64,000 bases of DNA from Formicarius rufipectus. Taxonomy: Eukaryota; Chordata; Aves; Passeriformes; Formicariidae. Every line of letters starts with the position of its first letter. Position 1 is the first letter of the stretch. A program made the position numbers and the translations under genes. The stretch is taken from NCBI GenBank assembly GCA_013399695.1, contig VXAU01004440.1, positions 189,127-253,126 on the forward strand, in the 5' to 3' direction. The notes under the pieces were generated by a model that worked only from the letters and a program-made list of their open reading frames with translations, searched no databases and had not been told where the DNA came from. Shown here piece after piece: positions 13,390 to 26,100 of this stretch.

Positions 13390-13906
13390 GGGGCAAGATC
13401 CAGGTAGGACTGCACTCTGTCCAAGCTGGCTCTGAGAAAAGTAGTACAGGGGTCTGTACTGGGATCTGTCCTGCGTAACATATTTATTAGTGACTTGGAA
13501 GACACTTCATGTTTGTGCTGACACCAGACTGGGGAGATGGGGGTCAGTATGCTTGAGAGCAGGACTGCTATCTGGAAGGAAATGGAGGAATGGCCTGGGA
13601 GAAACTTGATTAAAGACCATGAGGGCAAAAGTAGGTCTTGCACCTGGGAAGGAAAGAGTCTTTTGGCAGTGGCTAGGGCTGCCTGGCTGGGAAGTGGCTC
13701 TGTGAGAAAAGACCTCATGGACATGGCAACAGTCAGGCAGCAGCGCAGGTTGCCCATAGAGGTTGTGCAGTCCTCCCATGCAGCCATGGTTATGTTCAAG
13801 ACCCAGCTGTGTAAGTCCCATGCAAACTGATCTCAGCTCATAGCTGGGCCTTCATTGAGCAGGGGTTGGACTAAAAATCTCCAGAACTTTCCTATGATTC
13901 CTATGG
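13390..13906 (+). mobile_element. CR1 LINE relic, 3' part, internally deleted
   Basis: CR1 is a non-LTR retrotransposon with an endonuclease-reverse transcriptase. This copy reads in the sense direction. Around 13445-13500 it matches the reverse transcriptase part of avian CR1 (the stretch coding for the L-F-N-I-F-like region after 'GSVLGP'). It continues to about 13715, then jumps to the part normally just before the 3' untranslated region (near 13735-13800, matching 'rLPrEVVdap'). It ends in the CR1 3' end with 'gggttggact' and a degraded ATTCTATG-type tail at 13885-13906. Several hundred bases of the usual consensus appear missing near 13715-13735. Frames are broken and it cannot encode a working protein. 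Open frames here on either strand (up to 149 codons) are shadows of the element. Confidence 0.85.
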
Positions 13907-14563
13907 CTTCTTGCAATGAAATCAAGGTCCACGTAAAATACTCATTTCCTGTAGAATATTTTAGAAAATATTCTTGCTTACTTAGGAAGAGTTATTTTAT
14001 CTTTCCAAAGTGTTTCATAGATACACATTCTAAATTCAGTAAGACTGAAGTTTGGTGTATTGATAAGTACAATAAACAGAAAAGTGAATTTGATAACCTG
14101 ATAGCAATCTGGCCAGAAACACAGTAAGGTATTCATTATAAGTCATTCAGGCTCTTCCATGACTATATTTGCTAACTGTATTTGAAATCTGCATGTGAGA
14201 TCAAAAAGAATGTCCAAGATTACCCAATTTCTTCTGAGTTTAGAAGTTGACAACTGCTTTTGTGACTTCCACTATGTCTGTTATTTATCACATTTTGCAG
14301 AATATTCCCTGCTGTTAGGGTTAGGTTGCTGGTGGGGTGTCTCAACTGTTAAGCCAGAGTGTGTGTTGTGTTGGTTAATGCATTTATCTTGCTGTAGAGT
14401 TCTAGAAAAATCTTCCTGCATATTTCACTTAAAGTAGTGAAAAATTAGAGATATATCAATGCATTTGATGTGAAATAAAAAAAGGTGTCATTTTTAGTAG
14501 AAAGCTCCGAATGTGCCTTTTTAGGTGATGAAATTCACGAACCCCATTCTTGAATAATCTGTG
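13907..14563. other. Unannotated AT-rich spacer between two CR1 copies
   Basis: About 650 bp between a sense CR1 and an antisense CR1, with no feature recognised. Two open frames of 80-90 codons (13855-14127 and 14195-14437, plus strand) resemble no family I know. Confidence 0.5.
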
Positions 14564-14942
14564 TCATAGAATCATAGAATGGCCTGGGTTGGAACATGAC
14601 CTTGAAGATCGAGTTTCAACTCCCTTGCTGTGGAGAGGGACATATTCCCCTACACTGGGCTGCTCAGATTTCCATCCAATCTGGCCTTAAGCGCTTCCAA
14701 GGGTGGGGCATCCACAACTTCTCTGCCCGGCTTGTTCCAGTGCCTCACCACCCTCACAGTAAAGAATTTCTTCCTGATATCTAATCCAAACCTACACTCT
14801 TGCAGTTTGAAGTGACTTCCCCTTGTCACTACATGCAATTGCAAGAAGTCCTTCTCCATCTTTCTTGCGGGCTCCCTTCCAGGTACTGGAAGGCCACAGT
14901 TATCACCCAAGACTTCTCTTTGCTGGATGTCAAAGATGCTGC
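14564..14942 (-). mobile_element. CR1 LINE 3' end, 5'-truncated
   Basis: This is the best preserved CR1 in the window. Read on the plus strand it starts with the reversed tail tcatagaatcatagaat at 14564-14580, then 'ggcctgggttggaac', and continues through the conserved block 'gcatccacaacttctct' near 14708-14724 and the block around 14740-14780 that matches the end of the CR1 reverse transcriptase frame. Reading in the minus direction, the element keeps the last codons of ORF2, the short 3' untranslated region and the repeat tail. The copy is about 380 bp, whereas full-length CR1 is about 4.5 kb. Such 5' truncation is usual for CR1. Similarity fades past about 14942. Confidence 0.95.
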
Positions 14943-17900
14943 ATTTTAAAAGTATAGATTTAGTAACAGCATAATAAGAAAAGCTTTAACCCCCATATAC
15001 TCTTACAGCTTCCCTCAGAAGTGTTCACACTTCCTATCTTAGGAGTAGACCTGCTGCCTATGACATTGGCTTTGCAGTGGACTGGTCTGTTAGCCCAGCA
15101 AAGGTTCTGATGGCCAGATCTCAATGATGAGCATATTTTTGGGACATTGGTCATTATCCAGTGTGAGCTAATTGGGTCTTAAGGGCATGAGAGCAGTGAA
15201 GATGATATTCATCAGAAGGGCCTAATTCAGTTGCTCGGAGCTGCTTTCTGTCTCTACGGGTGATGACTAGTCTTATGGCAACTTTATATAGGAAATTTCT
15301 TATAAGCCTGAATCCTGTTCTGAATATATTTACAAGGGTGTTCTGCCCTCAGCATTTCTGCCTGTCTGTTCTGGGATAGAAATTCTCATCTCCTATGGGA
15401 AGGTGCTTGCTTCTTACCCAATAACATCACCAGCATTTTTGGCTGCCGATGCACCCCAGAGTGGTGTGGACTGTTGAAATGGCAACTTACTACAATATCA
15501 GACCAAGTTGTTGGGGAAAATATCATTAAAATACCTTAATATTGAGCGCTGATGATCTCTCTTAGCACTGCAATACCATTGTGCAAAAATTGACAGCCTG
15601 TAGCACTAACTTATAAATTTAGAAGCAGCTATTTTTTTGTTTTGGTTTGCTCACTGCATAAATCGAACAGAGCCTTTAAGGAAGTATAACAAATAATGAT
15701 GCTCCCCCTGTTATAAATTTTCTGCTGCTGAATAAAAGGAGAGAAATTCAATATGATACCTATGAAGACACAAAATGATAAAAGCAGGTATTTTACTCTA
15801 GAAATTGTTCCCAGTTATTCCCAGCACTGGGGATTTGTTCCTAGGTTGCATTTCACTTTTAAGTGTCTGACTGCTGTTTTTCTTGAAACTGAGATCTGCC
15901 CACTGTCATCTGAGGGCTGATTTTACTCCTGGTGGATTTTAGTAAGGATATGATGCTCTGGTAGCTGAATTTTACATGGCTTCCTGTGATGAGCATTACA
16001 GGCTCCTGTGAGAAGAGACTTGAGCAGCTGAAGCTTGGCAAGCCCCAGTGGATCCTGTTAGAGATCAGAGGAGAAACCCACAAGCAAGGACATGGAGTAA
16101 ACAGAGATACATCTGTCAGCAGGCAACTGATCAAATCCATCCTCTCAGTACAGCTGGAGATGAAAGAAAATGTTCAAATTGCTATTTCACCTTGTGCCTC
16201 ACAGCCTCGAGTCGAAGAATGGCCATATTGTTGAATGTAGGCTGCCCGGTCAAGGAGACATACATCACACAGAGTGGATATAAGGTAAGGATGTTAGCAC
16301 ATTGGGTTGCAGTATTTCTTTGGCAGTCTCTGGAAGAAACAGGACCAATGCTTTCTTCATTCAGTAGTGGCTTTTGTATTAGAATAAAACCAAAGTCAAG
16401 AAATGTAATTGCTTAATAAGTACAGTAAAGGAGTCCAGTATTCACTGTGAAGACATGGACATTTTTTTTCTTAATGAGAAGGACATAACTTGTTCTGAGA
16501 GGATGGAAAAATACCTGAATAATGTTTATTTTCCAAACTAGTCTCACTTTTTTATTTAAGAAATTGTAATTGTCTGCTTTCTTAATTCAGAATGATGAAA
16601 ATAAGAAAAGAGACCTAAGAGATTTGTGTATATAATTCTTAATTGTTTTTTACAGTAGTATTTAGTCAATGACCGTATAGTAAATTAATGACCATATAGT
16701 AAATTAACGAAACTTAGAGTTGGCATTTCCTTCTAGCATTGCATTGTGTGAGTGCAATATCTTTTTATGATTTATTTTTTTTCAGCCTAGTCCAGCTCAA
16801 AGTAGTCCAAAGAGAGCAGAACAAAATATGGGAAACAACTAGCTGGTCCTGCTGGTCCTTATGCCAGCTGGAGTAAGGGAGCAGAGATCCTGGCACACAG
16901 ATGCCCCTTGGGTAGGCTGTACTGAAAGAGGGTAGAATGCTGCTCAGTTGCATTCCTGCAGCCAAAAGTTGTTCTTTTTTTCCCTGCTGAAGCAGAGCAG
17001 ACATTAATTGCTCATTTGGTGCTTGATACACAGGTTAATTGTTCCAGGGGCGTTTAAACCTTTGTAAATGGGGAAACTCATCAGACTGGACCTAGAATCA
17101 TTTGTGTTGGAAATTACTTTGCCTTCTGACATTAGTCTTAGGTCTGAACTGCTTGGAAAAAAAAAAATCTGTTCTAGCCACAGTTGAATGCAGAACGTAT
17201 CCCAGGTCGCACCTATGTTAGCGTTTTTGTTCAGAGCAGCAGTGCAGCTCTGAAGCAAGTCTGCTAAATCTATCTGCCTGCAAGGCACTGGCCAGATTCA
17301 GTGTGACTCTGGAGCAATTGGGTTACATCTTTGCTGGACAGCAGACTTGGAGGCCAAGTAGATGAAGTTATGAAACTGATACTGCCACACCAGAAGGTGG
17401 AACCAAGCAAGACCCTAGCACTGATTGCCTTCTCTGTGAATACTGAAGTGTAACTCAATAGCTGCCTGCCTGTGCCACACAGGGAATAGCATTCCACTGT
17501 AGCTTTAAAGCACATCAGTTGTGAAAGTGGTAGTTGATGCATAAGTATGTATATGAAAAATGTGATGAATGCCATTGTTTACGTTTTCTAATTCAGTGTC
17601 TGTGTTCAAATTGTTTTACAGATAATCCAGTCATTTTAGTAAGAGTCTCTTAAGGGTGTTGGAGGATCAGAAAGATGAGGGAAAGGCTTCAGTTGTGTGA
17701 CTGCTGTGAGATGCTCTGAAGAGCCTTGAATATATGTGCAATGGGCTGTGGATAGAAATGACACAAAGACTCAGTATTACCCTCCTCCTTCTGACCCCGG
17801 AAGGTTCTTGGTCATCTACTTTAGTGGTGGTTTAGAAAATCCCACGTTGGTTGTGATTGAGCTTAATGTAGTTGTTGGGGTTTGGTAACTTGTGTGTTTT

Positions 17901-19631
17901 CCTGTCTGAAAACAATAATTTAGTTCTGGGAGGTGGTTTGGGTTCATGTGGTGTCACAGTTCTGCCACTGATAACTGGAGATGCAAACTGGTTCCACATG
18001 TGGGTATTGTGAAGGGCTTATACCTGAGGCCTGGCTAATCTATTACGGATAGCGGAAGTCATCAGAGTTGAGTTCTAGTGTGGCTCTAAGTCTTTCTGAA
18101 TCTTCAGAACATGGTGAATTTAGCTTAGTCTTGCCAGTGCATCCCAATGTGTGATAGGAAAACATTAAAAAAACATAATATGTGTGAGATAAGCTTACAG
18201 GGAGAAGTAAGAAATGTGTTGTAGTTAGAGCTGTAAGCAAGATCATATTGCTTTTCCTACCAAATATTAATGCCTGAAGAATTTCTACAGAGGCTAATGT
18301 TCTACAGGATATTATACATGAGATCTAAAAGTAATGAAGAAATTACTGAATTTTTCTGCAACGGGAGGTGAAGCTATAAAGATGTTTTAAGCTGAGTTAC
18401 ATTTGCACAACTTCCACTTTAAATGGAGAGGCAGCTTGTGCAAGAGCTTGCGTGGCCTTGTAGGCTGTGTATGGATGTGACTCGAGTTATAGCTTCTTAT
18501 GCACTGGCAAATGAAATACTTTAACTTTGTTTTGTTTTTTTAACATAAAACACATAAGTTTTTGGTTCTGGCCTTAGTTGCTCATAATGGAGATATTTCA
18601 TTGGAGGTTTTGATCTTCTCTGTCTACTGCTTTTCTCCGTTTAATGAGGAGCAGCAACAGGTATGCATCACTTTATTGAGATGCTGTGAAATCAAGACGA
18701 TGATGTGGACAAGGGAACCTACCTGTCTTGAACAATGCTTTTTTTTGTAATCTACCTTCAAAGGGCCTGGCCTTGCAGGTCACTGTTTCATATATTTGTT
18801 GACATCCAGGTATGGAGGGTAATGCCTAAGATTTAGCTCAAAGCTTTGACCTGCTGGAGTCCCGCTCCACACAGCCATGATAAGCACATCCAGTCTTCCA
18901 CCAGCCAGCTGAGCAGTGGACTTGCTGTGGTGGTGGGCTCTGAACAAGGAGCTGGTGGTGTCAATCTAAGACCTTTCAAAATCCATATCTGCCTCCTAGG
19001 AAAGAAAATAACCACAACTGGCATTAACTGAGATTCGATTTTGGAAGTTCCCATGGAGACAGTGGCCGATCAGATATTGAAAAACCACAAGATGTGACAT
19101 GCTGGTGGGTCAGTGTGATGCAGTTAATGGCACTGCTGTCTGTGGGGAGATGCCTTACTCTACAGCAGTGCGAATAAAGATTGTTAAGGTTTTAAAAGAA
19201 ATTCTGTAAGCATCTAATCAAGAAGCTTGTTGCTGATGATACTGATGTGAATAAGGAGTTGACTGTCCAGGTGTCCATCTGACACTAAAAGACAAGTGCC
19301 TCCCTCTAAGACTTTCTACACACCTGTAAGTTAACTGAGTTAACTTGCCATGAGTGCCCCCTGTCCAGAAAGCTTTAAGGAAAAAGACAGTCTTTAAGTA
19401 GTGAGGATTTCAAATGACATGGGATTTTTGAGCTAAAAGCTATGTGCTGAGTTAAGCTTGAAAACAAACTGATAACCACTACATTTTAAGACACTGATTT
19501 CTTCTTTGCAAAGAGCTGTGCAGTGCTGACATAACACATCCTGAAACAATTAGCTGTAACTGTATTAATTGCATTCTTGTACTGTGAGAGAACACAGGAT
19601 AGGAATATAATCCCATAAATTGTGCCCCACA
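14943..19631. other. Unannotated sequence with one exon-like stretch
   Basis: No gene recognised. It holds a 19-bp tandem duplication at 16668-16705 and an exon-like open stretch at 16002-16285 that ends in a good splice-donor match (aag|gtaagg). The rest is AT-rich sequence with scattered open frames of 60-100 codons and no recognisable domains. Confidence 0.5.
16668..16705 (+). repeat. 19-bp tandem duplication
   Basis: Two adjacent 19-base units begin aatgacc and end agtaaatt. They differ at one base (g versus a at the eighth position). A short local duplication with no evident function. Confidence 0.85.
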
Positions 19632-20104
19632 ATTAAAAAAGGATGTTAAAGTTTTTGAACAACTCCAGAGAAGGGCAAAAATGCTGGTGAAGGAGCTGGA
19701 AGGAATGTTCTCTGAGGAGTGGTTTAGGACACCAGATTCATCTTGTTTGGAAGTAAGAAGGTTAAGAAGCCACCTTGCAACTCTCTACAGCTTGCTCAGA
19801 AGAAATGGAGAAGGGAATGCTGGCTGGTCTCCTCTCGCTGAGATCCAGTGCCCAATGTTTGGGAATAGCTCAAAGCTTCACCTCTTAGGGGAGGTTTGGA
19901 CTTTGACGTGAGGGTGGGTGGTCAAATCCTGGAAGAGGCTTCCTGGGGAGGTGGTTTGTGCCCCATGTCTGTCAGTGTTTAAGAGGCATTTGGAAAATGC
20001 CATTAATGCCGTGTTTTAAGTTGTGGTGAGCCCCAAAATTGTCAGGCAGTCAGACTAGATGATCATTGTAGCTCTGTTCCAGATGAATTGTTATATTCTG
20101 TTCT
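19632..20104 (+). mobile_element. CR1 LINE relic, 3' part
   Basis: A sense-strand CR1 fragment of about 470 bp. It matches the end of CR1 ORF2 from the region 'qRRA.kLvkGLe' (19660-19705) through 'LaTLYSLLrR'-like sequence (19770-19805) to the part before the stop. The 3' untranslated region follows, with 'agactagatgatcattgtag' at 20050-20069 and a tail resembling tattctgttct at 20092-20104. The 76-codon frame at 19681-19911 is a surviving piece of the reverse transcriptase frame, now broken by stops and frameshifts. The 3' end differs from the copies at 14564 and 60397, so it belongs to another, probably older, subfamily. Which one needs a library comparison. Confidence 0.85.
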
Positions 20105-23100
20105 TTCCCTTTTCATAGCAGTACATACAGAGGAAATCTGCTGTTTCTTTCCAGCCCTGCACTAGCAGAAGGCATTGAATGGGTAATCATATCTTGTTCT
20201 AAGAATAGTCTCTATGAGGAAAAAGGCGTGTACCTTCTGATGGGGTTGGGAGCTGTGGATTCCCTTTACGTAATTTGACCATTTGAATGAATTTGCAAAA
20301 AAGCATATGTGAAGTGTGGTTTTTTTGAGTCTTCTACATGCATCCAGTTTAGCTGCAATTCCATGGGACAGCTCAGGGCAAATATTTCAGCTCAACCTTG
20401 GGCCTTCAGTCCCTGTCTGAGCTATGTTGTAGGTGTGCACATCTCTGCTCCTGTGTCCTGGATGGGCCAGAGACTTGCACTGCAGAGAGCTACTCTTCTG
20501 GATGGATCCCTCAGGCCTAGGGCGCAGCTTGTCGTGTATAATTTTAGGCATAACATGGTATAATTACAATATCCTATTCCATTCTCTGTCTTGCCCATGA
20601 GTCAAATAATGATGAGGCTGCTATTTGCCTGACATTTTTCAGTTCCAAAGCTGCTTTCAAGGACACACATATCACGAAGTTTGCAAGTGACAGTAGGATT
20701 TTGTCTCCCTTGATCTGTTTCAGAGCTGATGCTCACAAATTACAAAAATGCACATGCATAGCCAGGAGCAGGCTGGTGCATTCTCCAGTCTAGCTTGGAA
20801 GAATGTTCTTTGCAGTTTAGCAAAGGCAAGTGACAGAAAACTACAGAAAGCAGCAGCAGGACAGGCCAAGAATCCTGAAGATTGAGAGTGTGAAGAGCCA
20901 GGACGAGGGCTGACCCCACACTAAAGAAAATATGTGATATACTATGGGATATTTTCAGAAATGGCATGTGTCAATAAAAGCATGCTTCTGCCTTTAGAAG
21001 CTTGCTGCTTGGCCAGTGATGCATAGTAAAGTGCTCTTGCACTTGCCCTGTGCTTGTGTTGAAGGCAGGGAGAGCTGAAAAGGGGCACAGTTTCTGATGG
21101 GGCAGCCAGCCTGGTGCCTTTCCAAGCTGTTTTACACGAGCAACCCACAGGGAAATGGAGCCAAGGGAAGAGCAGTGCTCACTCCCACTACAACCTTGCA
21201 GTTGGAAACAGCAAGAAAGAGCCAGGGTACAAATGGCACCTTGGACGTGCCAGAGCATCAGAAAAGAACCTTGACAAAATGGCCCACAGAAGCTGTGGCA
21301 AGAGACTGTGCACGGGGACCTCTTGCAACATCTGTCAATCCTGGTTTCTGTGTCAGCTGCCCTGACTTCATAGAAGATGAGGACAGAGAGCACTGCAGTG
21401 CTCCTCGAGTCCTCTTAAAGAAGGCATTCCCTTGGTCTCTTCGCTGGGGTTTGTGGTTCTTCTCTTCTCCTGAGGATCTACTGTTTGTTCCCCAAAGCCT
21501 GAAACAGGATTTCCATCCATCAGATTGTCTATGAACACAGCCCTGCCAGGAGCTGGCCTTGCAGTGGAACTGTCTCCATAGCTTTTCCCATCAGTCCTTG
21601 ATCCCCCCAAAAGCAGCTAGAGAGGATTGCTTACATTTTGAGCCTCCTCTTTTTTTCTACTTGCAACAATAGTGCAAGTCGTAAATCACCCCATAACCCA
21701 CCATAATCTTTGTTTCTATTGAAAAATGAATGTGAGGTACCCACTGTTGTTTCTGATGATGACTCCCATGATTGTGCATACACACACTCATTCCTTGTAG
21801 CCCTGGGAGAGGCTATGAAAACATGGGATCTTGTGGGAGATGGATTTTTTTTTCATGTGATACAAAGTTTTGGGAGAAATAAAAAAATCCTCTTCCAAGT
21901 ACACTAAGAAAAAAACTTTTTTTTTCCCCCTTCAGAAAAAAGTAAACAATTTCATTTTGATTGTCTATTTTTTGCTTCATGTACAGCAACACAAAAGCTA
22001 CGACTTGCATTTTAAAAAGGTCAGTTTTTCAACTTTACAGTAATGTTTTTGTTTTATTTTTCCTGAATCAAATTGTGTTTTCTGAAGTAGTTTTTAGCAA
22101 AGAAAAGCTTTCTCATGGAAATGTTACTTTGAAAAATGCTGAATTTATCAACACATCTAATTCTTGCTCTCTGCCTTAAATAGTTAGACTTTTCCACCAA
22201 GTTGTGTTACAGAAGTCTTGTATAATCTGGAAGTTTTACTCATTAGCAAGCCAAAAATTAAATGCAAATCACAAGAGAAAGCTAATCCGTTATCTTTATT
22301 TTAGCTAAAAATATCCTTTAATCTAAGTGTAACAGGTTTCTTTCTCTTGTTGTGCTCTTGGAAATGATCTTTCCATGCTGTTGTTTCTTTTATGCTGTGG
22401 GTTTAGATACTATCAGGATAATGTACCATGTAAGTCAAGGAAATAATCTTAATCTTCTGTCTGGAATATGACAAGTGTTTCTAATTGTAATTAATAACTC
22501 AGATATTAAGCAATCAAATGAGCCTTAGTTTTTTAGGTAGAAACTGGTTTAATACCAATGACCCGAAATTGTTAGGCAATCTTTCTGAGGATGGATAATC
22601 AGATCTCCTGTTAGTCTCATTTTTTTGGTCAGCTTGCTTTCATGAAATTTATTCCCATATGTGTGATCAAATCCCACTGAATTCCTTGTGATCTTGTGTT
22701 TGATTTCTTAGGTGGCATTAGAATTTTAGCAAGGTTTTAATGTCTAGCTAAAATGTTTTGAAGTAGTGTTTTAATCCATTATTTCAAAACACATTCCATT
22801 GTAGAGCATTAACTACATGCATTGCAGTGTCAAATATATATGGCAGTCCCAGAATCTTGAAAGCCTTGGGTCTGCAAGCACCTGAACTTTCTCAGCTAGC
22901 ACAGACTTCCATCTTTCTTGCAAGTTCCCTGGTTTAGGGGGAAGCAAACACTCTGCTTTGCCTCTGGCTCCTCCCTGGGATCACATAATGCAGGTATGGT
23001 GCAGGCTGTGTCTGCAGGTAATGTGGCTTAAATGGAGCTCAGCAGCATCTCACCCTTCTGGTTTTTTGGGTGGTTTAGCACATGACTTGCTCTTGAGCAG

Positions 23101-26100
23101 AAGTCAGTTCTTATCTAGAAGATTTAACAGAAGTCTGTGTCATTTATGTGAAAATACAGTTACTGACTGGCACCCACCCTTCCAGAGATGCTCTAAGGAT
23201 TAAATTATGGAGCAGACTGGCAGCCGTATCTATATTTCTCATTCCTTTGTTTTGGTACAGATGTTAGCAGCTCATCTTGTGGAAATATTTCCCTTTCTCA
23301 GATTGTGAAACCTTTATTTTTAAAATTTTTGTTTGTTTGTTTCCCAGAACATGTTTGTAAATATCTTTTTCTTCTGACCACTTGTAGAGATGTTACTGGA
23401 AAATTTCTGAGCAGCAGCTCAGTGAATTTCCAGTTGTATTCCACATAATGAGTCTTCCTTTACCCCCAAACTGTGATGCTGCTGGGTCAGGATCTTCTAT
23501 GGTTGGCTGTAGATGGGCTTCTTGGATTGCCCCAAAACTAAATTTATAAATGGAGATACTTCTCTGTATGCTATGATAGATTCTGCTAATGAAGGGCTTG
23601 GGTGAGATGCCTTCTACTCCGTGGCTAGAGGCAAGTGCTGTATGAGAAGGGGGAAGCAGGAGAAAATGAGGAAAAGCTTGCTGCAGCTAATGTTTTGCTG
23701 TGAGCATGTTTGCAGTATTAAAGCAAATTCATTTTTATAGCCTTGTTAGTTTTAACTTTATGGCCTCCAATTCAATTCATAAACTTAGAATGTCTTATGT
23801 AAATGCAAATCTAAAAATGCCAGTAGTGAAGAATTGGCAAAATAGAATGTTATCCATGTAATTTATTGAAAGAATGTAAACAAAGATGAACGAATAGACA
23901 GACTGCTCTCATGGGGACAAGGGGAAAGCAATGTCAAAAAATGTACACTGCATGAGGCCATGAAAAGTTAATACAGCATAATGCAACAAGGTCTGCAGAA
24001 TATTGAGTGAAGCCAATTACTGCTTTTAGCCCAACATGCTTAATAGATTCAGTGTTCTGTCCCTGTCCTCTCAACTAAATCCCTTGAGACAGCACAGTCA
24101 GTCTCAAAGTAGCTACAAGATGTGACTTTCCTCAAACGATTTCTCCATGCTATTATCAGTTAAAATGTTTGCATTAACATCTGTAAAACTTGATATTTAA
24201 AAGAATTTGTGGAACAGATTTGCTAGAGGTTTCAGCAAAGAAAGCCTGATGCTTCAGTAGATGCCTTGGCCGTGTTTGTGTGTTCCACTTAGACTTTTTT
24301 GATCCTTTGGAGTTGTGTCCACAAAAGTTATGGAACAGAGAGATGGGGGGAATTTATTCAATACTTCTTTTAATTTATTGCCTGGCACTTTCCCAACCTG
24401 TTTAGAGCATATTCCTTTTCCTTGACTTTCACAAAGTTGAAGCAGCACTGCAATTACTTTTCTGCTGTTGGTTCTAACGTGATGGTAATTAATGATGGAA
24501 ATCCACGCTCAGAACTGGGCAGGTACAAGGTCAGTGCTGGTACTTAAAAAGTGCCAGTCCATGCAGTTGTAAGTTGACAAGGCAGCGCTTAATTCCCTCA
24601 GTAGCCACAGATGAACTGTTTATAGGGTAGAGGTAATTTAGCTGCACAAATGTGATGCTGTGCTATAAAATCTGCCTCTTGCTTCTGCGAGGGTTCTGCC
24701 AGGTGAACCTGAGGGTTCTTGCTCTATCTAGCTTTGGGTGGTGGTCATAGGAGATGAATATCAGGAAGAGATGGGAAACTAAGGCTTTTGTGCCAGTCTT
24801 TCATTGCCAAGCTTTTCATTAAAGCCATTTCATGGATTCTTTAATCCCTTTTATGTATTTTGGCTGTAACTTTCATGGCTACTTAGATAAGGTAGCATGG
24901 TGATAGCACAGCAGGAAGAAATAGTTACTCTCTTTCCAAAAAAATCATTAGAAGTTGGAGGAGGTGAACTCTGTCTTGTAAGTTAGGAGAAAAAAAAAAT
25001 AAAAAAAATAACCAGTCTGCAGCTGTGGTTTCAGCTTACAGGCTTTATCAACTTGACCAATAGAAAGATCCTTAGCCCAGTTTGATGCCCTTTGTCTGTA
25101 ACACTGGTATAGGGTGCAATCAGAATGGCTTCTCCTGCACTCTGAAAATGAACTTGGAAATAGTCTACATAGGGCTACATACACACTTCAAGTTGTGTGG
25201 GTTTAAAGTGTTTTGCTGGAATGAGTCAAATGCTTAGTGGTTTGTAATGCTGCGCGCGTTTAGGGCTAAGTGCAGGACGTCTCCAATAATCATGAAAGGA
25301 CAGCAGTCCCATCATGGGACAGTGTAGCAAGAAAATGGTTTTTATTAATGCTTTATAGCTCTCTTGAGATAAAGCCTGGGTTGCAGAATTTCTGACCATT
25401 CCCTTAAGAGTGTACAGGAGGACATTTTGTTTCTGCTGTTGAATTTCAAGCACCCCTTGTTTGGAGAATGTAAAGATTTTCACAGATGTGGGTAAATAAA
25501 CACCTGTGTGTTCAATAAAATGAGCAGCAATCCCTCCTCTTTTAATACATATGTGTTACGGATTTCATGTCTGCCCCAACTTTGGTAGGAAGCCTGAGGA
25601 CAAAATTCTCACCAGCTTCAGCATAAACTAGTTCCATAGGTGCTTTCCCTAAAAGAAAGCCCAGTCTGGAAGGGGATCTTTTACTACTGGATGCACAGAT
25701 GTGGTGAGGTGTACAGAAACAGGATGTGTTATAGCCAGTTGGAGGAGAACACATCTGCATTTTAATATTTTCAATGTATGCATTATATATAGCTCTGCAT
25801 TTATACTGAGGTCACTATGAAGCTGTAAACTCTGTAAAGGTTGAACCTCACCTTTTAAAATCTTGTACTTTAATGATATCCAAATGAGCTATACAGCAAA
25901 AGAGCTTTTGCCAGAATGTAATAAAACTTTTAGCAACAATAGAAAAAATAAGAAGTCAGCCCAATCTCTTAGCCAATTTTATTAAGGATATTTTTTTAAA
26001 AAGGGAAAAAATTGTGGGGGAAAGGAACTTGAATTTCAAATACAGTAGAGGAAATATTTCCCAAGTGTCAGTGGAATCCTGCCATGGATACAGACTACAC

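Noticed and set aside
13350..13830. Open frames of 149, 104 and 97 codons on both strands
   Set aside because: They lie wholly within or across a CR1 relic and do not follow the CR1 reading frame. They are shadows of the element.
20970..21610. Cluster of open frames up to 145 codons on both strands
   Set aside because: Both strands and several frames are open at once in a GC-richer patch. No motif, splice or start context is recognisable.
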